Origin: Rhizobium sp. ARZ01
GTDB lineage: Bacteria > Pseudomonadota > Alphaproteobacteria > Rhizobiales > Rhizobiaceae
Length of the DNA stretch: 64,000 nt
Reading direction: 5' to 3'
Assembly: GCF_014851675.1 (NCBI RefSeq)
Contig: NZ_JACVAE010000001.1
Location: forward strand, 2,480,001 to 2,544,000
Part shown: piece by piece, positions 17,554 to 26,026 of the stretch
Layout of the letters: the number at the start of each line of letters is the position of its first letter
How positions within the stretch are numbered: position 1 is the stretch's first letter
Notes under the pieces: generated by a model
The model's input: only the letters and a program-made list of their open reading frames with translations
Told to the model about the DNA's origin: nothing
The model's database searches: none
Program-made: the position numbers and the translations under genes

Positions 17554-18507
17554 TTACGCCGCCAGCAGGTATCGCGCCGTCGCCTCGTCGGTGATCAGGC
17601 CGTTGATCATCCGGCCCTTCAGTGCCGAGAGGATCGCGAGATACTTGCGCTGCCCCTTGGCAAGACCGATGACAGTTGCCTTTTCGCGCGAGGGGAGTGG
17701 TGCCGAGGCGACACGCTCATTGATACTGCCGGCAAGCAGGGTGCCTTCACGGTCGAACAACCAACCGCAGATCTCGCCCGCTGCCCCCTCCTCGACAAGC
17801 CGTTCCATCTCGTCTCGTGTCAGAAATCCGTCCTCGCAAAGCGGCGCATCGGGACCGAGTTCGCCGATGCCGACGAAGACGACGTCCGCCTCCTCGCCGA
17901 GTTTCAGCGTCGATTGCACGAGGCTCTGCCTGTGCAGCAGGTCCCGCTCTTCGGCCGATGAAACGAGAACCGGCAGCGGCATCGGAAAATGTCGCGCCTT
18001 GACCGCATCCGCCATGCTGAAGATGACGTTGTAGTAGGCAGCCGAGCCGTCCGGGCCGATGTTACCCGTCAGCGACATGATGCGATGCTGCGGACACTCC
18101 ATCGCCGGCAACTGATCGATCGCAGCCTTCAGCGTACGCCCGGTGCCGACGGCAAGCACGATCGGATCTGGCCGCTTCAGCCAGCGTTCGATTTCCGCAG
18201 CCCCGGCTTCCGCAATACCAACGGTGGTCGAGGTCGAGGCAGGGTCGGTCGGCACCACGTCGACGTAACGCAGATCGAAGCGTTGCTTCAGCCGCTGGGC
18301 GAGTTCGAGACACTCGGCAATCGGATGGTCGAGCCGCACCTTGATCAAGCGTTCGGCAACAGCAAGCGAGACAAGCCGCTGGGCGGACTGCCGCGAAATA
18401 CCCATGGCGCTTGCAATCTCATCCTGGGTGCGGCCGGCGACATAGTAGAGCCATCCGGCCCTTGCCGCGTCGTCCAGCCTGCCGCCTGTTTCGGATCGCC
18501 TTGCCAT
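17554..18507 (-). CDS. smoC: SorC/DeoR-type sugar regulator, probable SmoC
   Basis: This 317-residue SorC-family regulator has an N-terminal helix-turn-helix at about 20-55 (RTQDEIASAMGISRQSAQRLV). A sugar-phosphate-binding domain fills the rest, with VLAVGTGRTLKAAID, LTGNIGPDGSAAYYN and VFVGIGELGPDAPLCEDGF. ATG 18507 is chosen over an upstream TTG. SorC proteins sense phosphorylated sugars and control polyol genes. In S. meliloti, as I recall, smoC directly precedes smoE. Here the same-strand gene sits 6 kb upstream of smoE with the sulfatase cluster between them. The identity as SmoC is therefore inferred from family and context. Confidence 0.72.
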   Translation of the reverse strand: MARRSETGGRLDDAARAGWLYYVAGRTQDEIASAMGISRQSAQRLVSLAVAERLIKVRLDHPIAECLELAQRLKQRFDLRYVDVVPTDPASTSTTVGIAEAGAAEIERWLKRPDPIVLAVGTGRTLKAAIDQLPAMECPQHRIMSLTGNIGPDGSAAYYNVIFSMADAVKARHFPMPLPVLVSSAEERDLLHRQSLVQSTLKLGEEADVVFVGIGELGPDAPLCEDGFLTRDEMERLVEEGAAGEICGWLFDREGTLLAGSINERVASAPLPSREKATVIGLAKGQRKYLAILSALKGRMINGLITDEATARYLLAA

Positions 18508-18626
18508 GGTCCGCCTCAAACCTGATCCCGATTTGCTGACACCATTTCAGCAGCGCTGTCAAATCCGCCGCCGTCGCTGCACCGCAATCAAAAGTTTGCA
18601 TCGCAGCAACTAATAAAACCGAATTT

Positions 18627-18643
18627 ATGACATTTTAAGTCAT
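18627..18643. promoter_or_regulatory. Inverted repeat in the smoC-preT intergenic region
   Basis: ATGAC (18627-18631) and GTCAT (18639-18643) form a perfect 5-7-5 inverted repeat in AT-rich DNA, 120 nt upstream of the smoC start and 121 nt upstream of preT. The size suits a dimeric regulator. Which protein binds it is unknown. Confidence 0.3.
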
Positions 18644-18691
18644 GATTTTACAGGCTCAAACGCCTGAAAATCCGGCATTTCAATCCAAACT

Positions 18692-18707
18692 TTTACCGTT
18701 TGATAAA
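18692..18707. promoter_or_regulatory. Weak RutR-like site upstream of preT
   Basis: TTTACCG-TT-TGATAAA matches 10 of the 14 fixed positions of the E. coli RutR operator TTGACCA-N2-TGGTCAA and lies 57 nt upstream of the preT start. Alone it would be unconvincing. It gains some weight because a better site (28239-28254) lies beside the RutR-like gene. Confidence 0.3.
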
Positions 18708-18763
18708 AAAATAAAGCGTGTTACCGTTTCACCATCCAAAGCCCACACGAATGGGAGATAACA

Positions 18764-20125
18764 ATGGGAACAAGCGCATCTGGGATTCATGGCGGCAGGC
18801 TTTCGCCGGGCGACTATGAGACGAATTTCTCCGACCTGCACCCACCGCTGGATCACCATGAGGCGCTGGTGGAGGCGGACCGCTGCTACTTCTGCTACGA
18901 CGCGCCGTGCATGACGGCCTGTCCGACCTCCATCGACATTCCAATGTTCATCCGCCAGATCTCCACCGGCAATCCGGTCGGCTCTGCCAAGACCATCTTC
19001 GACCAAAACATCCTCGGCGGCATGTGCGCCCGGGTCTGTCCCACCGAAACGCTGTGCGAACAGGCCTGCGTGCGCAACACGGCCGAGGAACGCCCTGTCG
19101 AGATCGGCCGCCTCCAGCGTTACGCCACCGATACCGCCATGGAGCGGGATATCCAGTTCTACGAGCGCGCCGCCCGTACAGGCCGCCGCGTCGCCGTCAT
19201 CGGCGCCGGCCCGGCCGGCCTTGCCTGCGCCCACCGGCTTGCAATGAATGGTCATGACGTCGTCATCTTCGACGCCCGCGTAAAGTCAGGAGGCCTGAAC
19301 GAATACGGGATCGCCACCTACAAGGCGACCGACGACATCGCGCAGCGCGAGGTCGACTATGTGCTTGCGATTGGCGGCATCGAGGTGCGCAATGGGCAGA
19401 TGCTCGGTCGTGACTTCACGCTCGGCGAACTCACCGACAATTTCGACGCCGTTTTCCTCGGCATGGGCCTCGCGGGTGTTAATGCGCTGAAGGCCGAAGG
19501 CGAGCAACTCGCAGGCGTAGAAGATGCGGTGGACTTCATTGCCGCTCTGCGGCAGGTCGAGAACAAGGCCGACATCGCCATCGGCCGCCGCGTTGTTGTC
19601 ATCGGCGGCGGCATGACGGCGATCGATGCCGGCGTCCAGGCAAAGCTGCTCGGCGCCGAAGAGGTGACCATCTGCTATCGCCGCGGCAAGGAGCAGATGA
19701 ACGCTTCGGAATTCGAGCAGGACCTCGCCACCTCGAAGGGCGTTATGATCCGCCACTGGCTGCAGCCGAAGAAAGTGATCGGCAAGGACGGCCACGTCGC
19801 CGGCATCGAGGTCGAATATACCGAAATGCGGGACGGCAAGCTTGTCGGCACCGGCGAGTCCGGCATTTTGGCCGCCGACCAGATCTTCAAGGCGATCGGC
19901 CAGACGTTTGATCCTATCGGTGTCAGCAACCTGCAGCTTGACGGCGGGCGCATCGCCGTCGATGCCGAGGGCAGAACCTCCGTGGCCCGTGTCTGGGCCG
20001 GTGGCGACTGTGTCAAGGCCGGCGAGGACCTGACCGTCACCTCGGTTGCTCAAGGCCGCGATGCGGCCGACTCCATCAACCGGATGCTTGCCGGAGCGGC
20101 GCATCCTTCCGTTGCCGTCGCCTGA
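18764..20125 (+). CDS. preT: NAD-dependent dihydropyrimidine dehydrogenase subunit PreT
   Basis: This 453-residue flavoprotein resembles the small subunit of glutamate synthase. The N-terminal part (about 35-115) has cysteine clusters for [4Fe-4S] centres: CYFCYDAPCMTACPTSIDIP and CARVCPTETLCEQACV. A first dinucleotide fold follows (VAVIGAGPAGLACAHRL, about 145) and then a second, VVVIGGGMTAIDAGVQAK, about 283. It passes electrons from NADH to PreA, which reduces uracil and thymine to their dihydro forms. It ends 13 nt before preA. The 256-nt upstream gap is AT-rich and holds its promoter. Confidence 0.92.
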   Translation: MGTSASGIHGGRLSPGDYETNFSDLHPPLDHHEALVEADRCYFCYDAPCMTACPTSIDIPMFIRQISTGNPVGSAKTIFDQNILGGMCARVCPTETLCEQACVRNTAEERPVEIGRLQRYATDTAMERDIQFYERAARTGRRVAVIGAGPAGLACAHRLAMNGHDVVIFDARVKSGGLNEYGIATYKATDDIAQREVDYVLAIGGIEVRNGQMLGRDFTLGELTDNFDAVFLGMGLAGVNALKAEGEQLAGVEDAVDFIAALRQVENKADIAIGRRVVVIGGGMTAIDAGVQAKLLGAEEVTICYRRGKEQMNASEFEQDLATSKGVMIRHWLQPKKVIGKDGHVAGIEVEYTEMRDGKLVGTGESGILAADQIFKAIGQTFDPIGVSNLQLDGGRIAVDAEGRTSVARVWAGGDCVKAGEDLTVTSVAQGRDAADSINRMLAGAAHPSVAVA

Positions 20126-20138
20126 GGGAGAACGAACC

Positions 20139-21452
20139 ATGGCTGATCTCCGCAACAACTTCGTCGGCATCAAATCCCCGAACCCCTTCTGGCTGGCCTC
20201 TGCCCCGCCGACTGACAAGGCCTACAATGTCGAGCGCGCCTTCAAGGCGGGCTGGGGCGGCGTCGTCTGGAAGACACTCGGCGAGGAAGGACCGCCGGTC
20301 GTCAACGTCAACGGCCCGCGCTATGGCGCCATCTGGGGCGCCGACCGCCGGCTCCTCGGCCTCAATAACATCGAGCTCATCACCGACCGCCCACTGCAGA
20401 TCAACCTGCAGGAGATGAAGCAGGTGAAGATGAACTGGCCGGACCGGGCGCTGATCGCCTCGATCATGGTGCCCTGCCAGGAAGAGGCATGGAAGGCCAT
20501 CCTGCCGCTCGTCGAAGAAACCGGCGCTGACGGCATCGAGCTCAACTTCGGCTGTCCGCACGGCATGTCCGAGCGCGGCATGGGGTCCGCGGTCGGCCAG
20601 GTGCCGGAATACATCGAGATGGTGGTACGCTGGTGCAAGCAGTACACGCGCATGCCGGTGATAACGAAGCTGACGCCGAACATCACCGACGTCCGCAAGC
20701 CGGCCCGCGCCGCCAAGGCCGGCGGCACTGACGCGGTGTCGCTGATCAACACGATCAACTCGATCACTTCGGTCAATCTCGACACATTCTCGCCCGAGCC
20801 CTCGATCGACGGCAAGGGAAGCCATGGCGGCTATTGCGGCCCGGCGGTCAAGCCGATCGCGCTGAACATGGTGGCAGAGATCGCTCGCGATCCGGAAACC
20901 TACGGCCTGCCGATATCCGGCATCGGCGGGGTGACCACCTGGCGCGATGCGGCCGAGTTCCTGGCACTCGGTGCCGGCAACGTGCAGGTCTGCACCGCGG
21001 CGATGACCTATGGGTTCAAGATCGTCGAGGAGATGATCACTGGCCTCTCCGACTGGATGGATTCCAAGGGGCACAAGACCCTGGATGACATCAGCGGCCG
21101 CGCCGTGCCAAATGTCTCCGACTGGCAGTACCTGAACCTGAACTACGTTGCCAAGGCGCATATTGATCAGGACGCCTGCATCAAGTGCGGCCGCTGTCAC
21201 ATCGCCTGCGAGGACACCTCGCACCAGGCGATCACCTCCATGGTTGACGGCATCAGGCATTTCGAAGTGATGGAAGACGAGTGCGTCGGCTGCAATCTCT
21301 GCGTCAACGTCTGCCCGGTCGACAACTGCATCACCATGGTGCCGCTGGCGGCGGGCGTGCTTGACCAGCGCACCGGCAAGCCGGTCGATCCGAACTATGC
21401 CAACTGGACGACCCACCCGAACAACCCGATGGCCCGTCAGGCCGCGGAATAG
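20139..21452 (+). CDS. preA: NAD-dependent dihydropyrimidine dehydrogenase subunit PreA
   Basis: This 437-residue protein starts at MADLRNNFVGIKSPNPFW (ATG 20139, GGGAG upstream); the longer frame runs back into preT. The FMN-binding dihydroorotate-dehydrogenase-like barrel covers about 1-335, with ELNFGCPHGM as the active-site region. Two [4Fe-4S] motifs lie at the C-terminus (CIKCGRCHIACED and CVGCNLCVNVCPVDNC). It performs the first step of reductive pyrimidine breakdown. Dihydropyrimidinase and N-carbamoyl hydrolase for the next steps lie 7-9 kb downstream. Confidence 0.93.
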   Translation: MADLRNNFVGIKSPNPFWLASAPPTDKAYNVERAFKAGWGGVVWKTLGEEGPPVVNVNGPRYGAIWGADRRLLGLNNIELITDRPLQINLQEMKQVKMNWPDRALIASIMVPCQEEAWKAILPLVEETGADGIELNFGCPHGMSERGMGSAVGQVPEYIEMVVRWCKQYTRMPVITKLTPNITDVRKPARAAKAGGTDAVSLINTINSITSVNLDTFSPEPSIDGKGSHGGYCGPAVKPIALNMVAEIARDPETYGLPISGIGGVTTWRDAAEFLALGAGNVQVCTAAMTYGFKIVEEMITGLSDWMDSKGHKTLDDISGRAVPNVSDWQYLNLNYVAKAHIDQDACIKCGRCHIACEDTSHQAITSMVDGIRHFEVMEDECVGCNLCVNVCPVDNCITMVPLAAGVLDQRTGKPVDPNYANWTTHPNNPMARQAAE

Positions 21453-21469
21453 TTTGTCCCGCCAATGTC

Positions 21470-21498
21470 CCCGGCCCTACCCTCGTGGTGGGGCCGGG
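21470..21498 (+). terminator. Stem-loop after preA
   Basis: A perfect 8-bp GC stem (21470-21477 with 21491-21498) lies 18 nt after the preA stop. No U-tract follows, so it may act as an mRNA 3' stabiliser or a weak terminator. Confidence 0.4.
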
Positions 21499-21667
21499 AT
21501 GCCCGACTGAGGCGCTGAACGCTTTCCTGTAGGCGCTGGCAGTTGCTTCCGGCCAAGCCGTCTCTCGCCGCCCTGTAGCGCGTAAGATTTCAGCGAAATT
21601 TCAGAAACCCTTCCAGATTTTCTGCCCCTAGAAGGCCACACTTCCCTTTCCGATGGAGGAAGTGGCC

Positions 21668-21874
21668 ATGATGACGCAACGCCACGAACGCCGGGATGAA
21701 CTGATCGAACTGATCGGCTCTGGCATTACTGCCTATCCCGGCAGCGAGATGGGCTATCTGCTCGACATGCTGTCCAGCGACACCGGAGATGCCCCTGCTC
21801 CGTCGATGCCACCGCACACTGCCTGGTACTGGCGCGAAATGTTCACTTTTGGCACTGTCCCGCGCTTGACTTGA
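21668..21874 (+). CDS. Small hypothetical protein
   Basis: This 68-residue protein begins MMTQRHERRDELIELIGS. The strong GGAGGAAG ribosome site at 21655-21662 fits this ATG rather than the one at 21653. It has a helical, charged N-terminus, then GITAYPGSEMGYLLDMLSS and an aromatic end (TAWYWREMFTFGTVPRLT). There is no signal peptide and I do not recognise a domain. It ends 49 nt before the frameshifted regulator and may form a transcription unit with it. Confidence 0.5.
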   Translation: MMTQRHERRDELIELIGSGITAYPGSEMGYLLDMLSSDTGDAPAPSMPPHTAWYWREMFTFGTVPRLT

Positions 21875-21923
21875 TGCCCGCCCGGGGTTCCGATGGAGGT
21901 GGTGTTCCGCGAGGACTCCATCG

Positions 21924-23547
21924 GTGGACGAGAGTGGCGATCAACGGCTGTTCCACATCGGCGACTGCGTGCTGGATCTCGATTGCGGCACGCTGGTGCG
22001 CTCGGGCGCGCCGGTCGCCATCCGCGCCAAGACCTTTCTGCTGCTTTCCCATCTGGCGCACCATCGCGGCAAGGTCCTTTCAAAGAACGCGCTGCTTGAC
22101 GCCATCTGGCCGGACGTGTCGGTGACCGAGGATTCCCTGACGCAGTGCATCCGCGACGCCCGAAAGGCTTTGGGCGACGAGGCGCAGCAACTACTTCGGA
22201 CGGTCACGCGGCGCGGCTATGTCCTGACCCTTCCCGACGCCACCGGGCGCCCGCCTGCCGCATCGCCTCGGGCATCCGCCCAAGCACCCGAGCAGGACGC
22301 GGCTCTGCATCGCCCGCCCGAACCGACGGTCGCCGTGCTGCCTTTCAGTAATACGGGTGACAATCCGGAGGACGCACTCTTCATCGACGGCATCGTGGAA
22401 GAGATTCACAAACGGATTGGCGCGCTTCAAGACCGTTGCGGTGATCGCCCGAAATTCCGCCTTCGCCTACCGCAGCGAGCCGGCCACAGGCGAAGCGATC
22501 GGCAAGGCGCTTGGCGTCGATTTCGTGGTGGAAGGATCAGTGCGCAGGCTCGGCTCGCGCCTGACCATCGTTGCGTCCTTGAACGAGGCGCACGACGGGC
22601 ATCGCCTCTGGGGCGAGATGTTTTCCGGTGACGGCAACGACCTTTTCGCGCTGAACGAAACCATTGCCTACCGCATCATTTCGAGGCTTGTGGCGAACAT
22701 CGAGGGGGCGGTCCTGCACCGCCCGGCCGCATCGGCACCGGAGAATATCGACGCCTTCGAGCATCTGACGCGCGGCATTGCGCTGTTGCGCAGTTATGGA
22801 GAGGGCGTGAACGATCGCGCCCGCGTACATTTCCTCCGTGCCATCGAACTCGACGAGCGATACGGCCTCGCCCATGCCTATCTCGCACTGGCGGAGCTCA
22901 TCATCAACGGCTACGGTGCCGCACCGCGTGATATCATTATCGCATGCCGGAACCGGGTGCAGACGGCGCTCACGCTAGCCCCCGAAGAGGCCCGATGCCA
23001 TCGCATCATGGCAGTGGTCCTTCTCTGCTTCCGGGAGCATGCGGCGGCCGAGCAGCACCTGCACCGCTCGCTGGACCTCAATCCCTACGACGCCGACACG
23101 CTGGCGCAGATGGGTTATCTGCTGACGATGCGCGGACGCGCCAGCGAAGCATGGGAGTGGATGGAACGCGCCGCGCGCCTCAATCCCATCCACCCGCAAT
23201 GGTATCACTATGACCGGTCAATTCTGCTTTACGCGACCGGAGAATACCGGAAAGCGGCCGAGGAACTGGTCAGCATCCCTCAATGTGGCATCCTTCACAA
23301 CATACGCCTTGCAGCCTGCTACGCGATGACGGGCATGCACGATAAAGCCGCCGCCCAGATTCGGCAGGTCCTTACAGTCAAGCCCGGTCTGCCGATCGAG
23401 GATGCAGTCAAGACGCGGCTGGAATTCGAGCGGAACGAGGACATCGAGCATGTCTTGCGCGGCGTGCGGCTGGCGCTGGACTGCTTTTCCCGCGATGTCG
23501 TGTCCGCCTCGAACCGTCCGCATTCCTCGATTCACAAGGAACCGTAG
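21924..23547 (+). pseudogene. Winged-helix/TPR regulator, broken by a +1 frameshift
   Basis: The first frame (GTG 21924, GAGGA ribosome site) encodes an OmpR-type winged helix at about 1-100 (RAKTFLLLSHLAHHRGKVLSK, then TRRGYVL). It continues with the linker signature TVAVLPFSNTGDNPEDALFIDGIVEEI. The sequence then goes on only in the next frame from about 22408, as NGLARFKTVAVIARNSAFAY, GKALGVDFVVEGSVRR and TPR repeats to 23547. Removing one T at 22405/22406 restores the family-typical EEITNGLARFK, giving an intact protein of about 540 residues. Proteins of this build are adenylate-cyclase-like/CadC-type regulators. It is either a recent pseudogene or a sequencing error; the rest of the reading frame is undamaged. 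Confidence 0.85.
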
Positions 23548-23590
23548 CGAGCGCCTGCCTTGCGCGCGGCGCTCGCCTGCGGTGCGGCGA

Positions 23591-23941
23591 TCATTCCTCC
23601 GAGAACTGGTCCCAGGCCCGCAGCGCATCGGCCGCATACATCAAGGCCGGCCCGCCGCCCATGTAGACGCACATGGCCATCACTTCCGCAATCTCCTCGC
23701 GCGTTGCGCCCAATCCCTTGAGCGCCTTGGCATGGAAGCCAATGCAACCATCGCAGCGCTGCGTCACGCCGATGGCCAGCGCGATCAGTTCTTTGGTTTT
23801 CTTGTAGAGCACGCCGTCGGCGGTTGCCGCCTTCGCCATAGCGCTGAATCCCTGCATCGCATCCGGCGTAAGCTTGCGCATTTCCGCCATGTAGGCCGAG
23901 ATGTCGCGGGTGATGTCACGATAGTCCTTGGTCACGGTCAT
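23591..23941 (-). CDS. Carboxymuconolactone decarboxylase family protein (AhpD-like)
   Basis: This 116-residue protein starts at MTVTKDYRD (ATG 23941). It has the AhpD-type redox motif C63-x-x-C66-x-x-x-H70 in QRCDGCIGFH, followed by AKALKGLGATREEIAEVMAMCVYMGGGPA. Such small trimeric or hexameric proteins use the cysteine pair in peroxide or thiol chemistry. It is divergent from an ArsR-type regulator with a conserved Cys pair, across a 70-nt region with an inverted repeat. It is probably controlled by that regulator and involved in thiol or sulfur stress. Confidence 0.85.
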   Translation of the reverse strand: MTVTKDYRDITRDISAYMAEMRKLTPDAMQGFSAMAKAATADGVLYKKTKELIALAIGVTQRCDGCIGFHAKALKGLGATREEIAEVMAMCVYMGGGPALMYAADALRAWDQFSEE

Positions 23942-23959
23942 TCTCCCTGCCGCTTTACA

Positions 23960-23985
23960 TTTCATAATTGCGTGATATCATGAAA
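23960..23985. promoter_or_regulatory. Inverted repeat, probable ArsR-type operator
   Basis: TTTCAT (23960-23965) and ATGAAA (23980-23985) flank a core containing the palindrome TGATATCA. An outer TTTACA/TGTAAA pair extends the symmetry. It fills the 70-nt AT-rich gap between the CMD gene and the regulator gene, where BigR/SqrR-like repressors bind AT-rich palindromes. Confidence 0.5.
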
Positions 23986-24011
23986 ATATAAATTGTAAAA
24001 GGACCGCCCCA

Positions 24012-24320
24012 ATGGATTTCAGCGACCGGATGCCTGAGAAGTCGAGCGAAGTCGCCGACTTTCTGAAGGGCCTGGCCAGTCCGCATCGGCTGCTCATCCT
24101 CTGCGCCCTATCGAAGGGAGAAAGCAGCGTCGGAGCCCTGATGGGGGATACGGGGATCGCCCAGACCTCGATGTCGCAGCACCTGGCAAAGCTGAAGGAA
24201 GAAAAGATCGTCGACTTCCGGCGCGAGCACCGCACCCTCTACTACTTCATCGACCATCCGGCAGTGATGGAAATCATGGCCGTTCTCTACCGGTATTTCT
24301 GCGAAAAGGACCCCACATGA
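24012..24320 (+). CDS. ArsR-family regulator, probable persulfide sensor (YgaV/BigR/SqrR type)
   Basis: This 102-residue winged-helix repressor has its recognition region at about 46-68 (TGIAQTSMSQHLAKLKEEKIV) and a wing REHRTLYYF. Cysteines C31 and C97 are 66 residues apart, as I recall for the redox pair of SqrR and BigR, which form a tetrasulfide bridge with persulfides and release DNA. The metal-site CxC of true ArsR is absent. Its stop overlaps the start of a membrane rhodanese gene (ATGA), the pairing seen for E. coli ygaV-ygaP. It probably represses that gene and the divergent CMD gene. Confidence 0.8.
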   Translation: MDFSDRMPEKSSEVADFLKGLASPHRLLILCALSKGESSVGALMGDTGIAQTSMSQHLAKLKEEKIVDFRREHRTLYYFIDHPAVMEIMAVLYRYFCEKDPT

Positions 24321-24850
24321 CCAACAGCATCGGAGCCAGCAAGGCAGCCGAATGGATTGCCTCCGGCGACGCCGTTCTCATCGACGTGCGCGAGCCGGAC
24401 GAGTTCCGCGCCGAACATATCGCAAGTGCCGCATCACTGCCGCTCAGCGCTCTCGGCGCACAACTTGCAAAATTGCAGATTCCGGCAGGGCGAAAGGTTA
24501 TCTTCCAGTGCCAGATGGGCGGCCGAAGCCAGAAGGCCTGCCAGTTGGCGAAAGAGCGCGGTGAGTACATCATCTATAACCTCGAAGGCGGCATCAACGG
24601 TTGGAAGGCGGCAGGCCTCCCCGTTGTCGGCACGGCAAACCAGGGCAAGGCGACACCGTCAATCGCGCGCCAGGTGCAGATGACGGTCGGCACCTTCATC
24701 CTTGCTGCGGTCATCGCCGGCTTTTCAGGCTGGACGCCCGGCTTTGCACTTGCCGGTTTCTTCGGATTCATGCTGGCATTCGCCGGCATCACAGGCTGGT
24801 GCGGCCTGGCCATGATGCTTTCACGCATGCCATGGAACAGGAGCGCCTGA
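24317..24850 (+). CDS. Membrane-bound rhodanese (YgaP-like)
   Basis: This 177-residue protein has a rhodanese domain at about 1-105 with DVREPDEFRAEHI and the active Cys C65 in the loop CQMGGRSQ. Two membrane helices follow at about 118-165 (VGTFILAAVIAGFSGW and a FFGFMLAFAGITGW segment, DUF2892-like). Length and order match YgaP (about 174). It transfers sulfane sulfur at the inner membrane. It is translationally coupled to the ArsR-type sensor, supporting a role in persulfide handling. Confidence 0.87.
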   Translation: MTNSIGASKAAEWIASGDAVLIDVREPDEFRAEHIASAASLPLSALGAQLAKLQIPAGRKVIFQCQMGGRSQKACQLAKERGEYIIYNLEGGINGWKAAGLPVVGTANQGKATPSIARQVQMTVGTFILAAVIAGFSGWTPGFALAGFFGFMLAFAGITGWCGLAMMLSRMPWNRSA

Positions 24851-24954
24851 GGCGCATTCCGAGGGTGCGGTTGGTAGCCCTCAAATATGCCCCCTGACGA
24901 TAGGCACCTCTCCATGCTAAGCCGGCAAAGTTTCGCGCAAACGGAGAGCACCTC

Positions 24955-25890
24955 GTGGACCAAACGACGCAGCACGCCAGCAAGGCTGCTTCCAGCCTGC
25001 AATCCGCAAGCCGGGAGCGGCTTTTCGGCCACCTTGCGATGCTGCTCTTTTCCGCCCTGATCGCCGGCTCTTTCTCGTTCGGCGGACTGGCAGCACAGCA
25101 CATGGATGCCGCCCCTCTGATGCTCTGGCGCTATCTTTTGACAGTGCTGGTCATGGCCGCCCTCGCCTTCGGGGTTTTCCGCGCACCACTGGAGTTTCCA
25201 AAAGAGTACTGGCGGTTTCTGATCCTCGGCGGGCTGATCGCGTTCTACATGTTGACGATGTTCATCGCGCTGGAGTTCACTGATCCTGTCTCGACCGGCG
25301 CGGTGTTCACACTGATGCCGCTGCTCAGCGCCGGCTTCGCACTTCTTTTCCTCGGCCAGCGAACCCGCTCGGGCGTGCTGGTCGCCTTGGTTATCGCTGC
25401 CGTTGGCGCGGTCTGGGTCATCTTTCGCGGCAGTATCGAGGCGATCCTCTCCTTCGATATTGGTCGCGGCGAGATGATCTTCTTCGCCGGTGTCGCTGCG
25501 CATGCAGCCTATGTACCGCTGATCCGCAAGTTCGGCCGGGGCGAAAACGCGGTCGCTTTCGGATTCTGGGTCACGGTCGCTTCTGCCCTTTGCCTGTTAC
25601 CGTTTGGCGCGCGCGAACTTGTGGCAACCGATTTTTCCGCCCTGCCGCTGACCGTCTATCTCGCCGTTGCCTATCTGGCCATCGTCACGACAGCGCTGAC
25701 CTTCCTGCTCCTGCAATACGCCTCCATGCGGCTCCCGGCACCGAAGGTGTTGGGATACGGCTATTTGACGCCCAGCTTCATCATCATTCTCGAAGGTCTG
25801 CTCGGCCACGGCTGGCCGCCTGCGGCCGTTTTCGCCGGCGCGTTTTTGACCGCCTGTGGCCTTGCGGCCATGGCACGCTTGCCGGACTGA
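24955..25890 (+). CDS. EamA/DMT-superfamily transporter
   Basis: This 311-residue protein has about ten hydrophobic helices in two EamA halves, the first from about residue 25 (LAMLLFSALIAGSFSFGGLA) and the second from about 165. The GTG start has a GGAGAG ribosome site seven bases upstream. DMT exporters of this size move amino acids or metabolites out of the cell. The substrate is not evident. It stands alone between the rhodanese and GGDEF genes. Confidence 0.85.
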   Translation: MDQTTQHASKAASSLQSASRERLFGHLAMLLFSALIAGSFSFGGLAAQHMDAAPLMLWRYLLTVLVMAALAFGVFRAPLEFPKEYWRFLILGGLIAFYMLTMFIALEFTDPVSTGAVFTLMPLLSAGFALLFLGQRTRSGVLVALVIAAVGAVWVIFRGSIEAILSFDIGRGEMIFFAGVAAHAAYVPLIRKFGRGENAVAFGFWVTVASALCLLPFGARELVATDFSALPLTVYLAVAYLAIVTTALTFLLLQYASMRLPAPKVLGYGYLTPSFIIILEGLLGHGWPPAAVFAGAFLTACGLAAMARLPD

Positions 25891-25977
25891 CGACACGCAC
25901 CGGCTGCGAACGAACGTCGCACCCAACCGCTGTTCAGTAAAAGTTCATAGCCAGGGTGCCAAAGGAGACCTCGCCCG

Positions 25978-25998
25978 CCTGCCCCTTCGCGGGGCAGG
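25978..25998 (+). other. Leader stem-loop upstream of the GGDEF gene
   Basis: A perfect 8-bp stem (25978-25985 with 25991-25998) closes a TTCGC loop 29 nt before the GGDEF ATG. No U-tract follows. It may be a leader structure or a barrier to read-through from the exporter gene. Confidence 0.35.
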
Positions 25999-26026
25999 TG
26001 GGACGCAAGATCCACGGGGACACGAA

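Noticed and set aside
20076..21416. Minus-strand open frame (446 codons) opposite preA
   Set aside because: It mirrors the preA codon bias, is His/Asp/Arg-rich as antisense frames are, and has no ribosome site.
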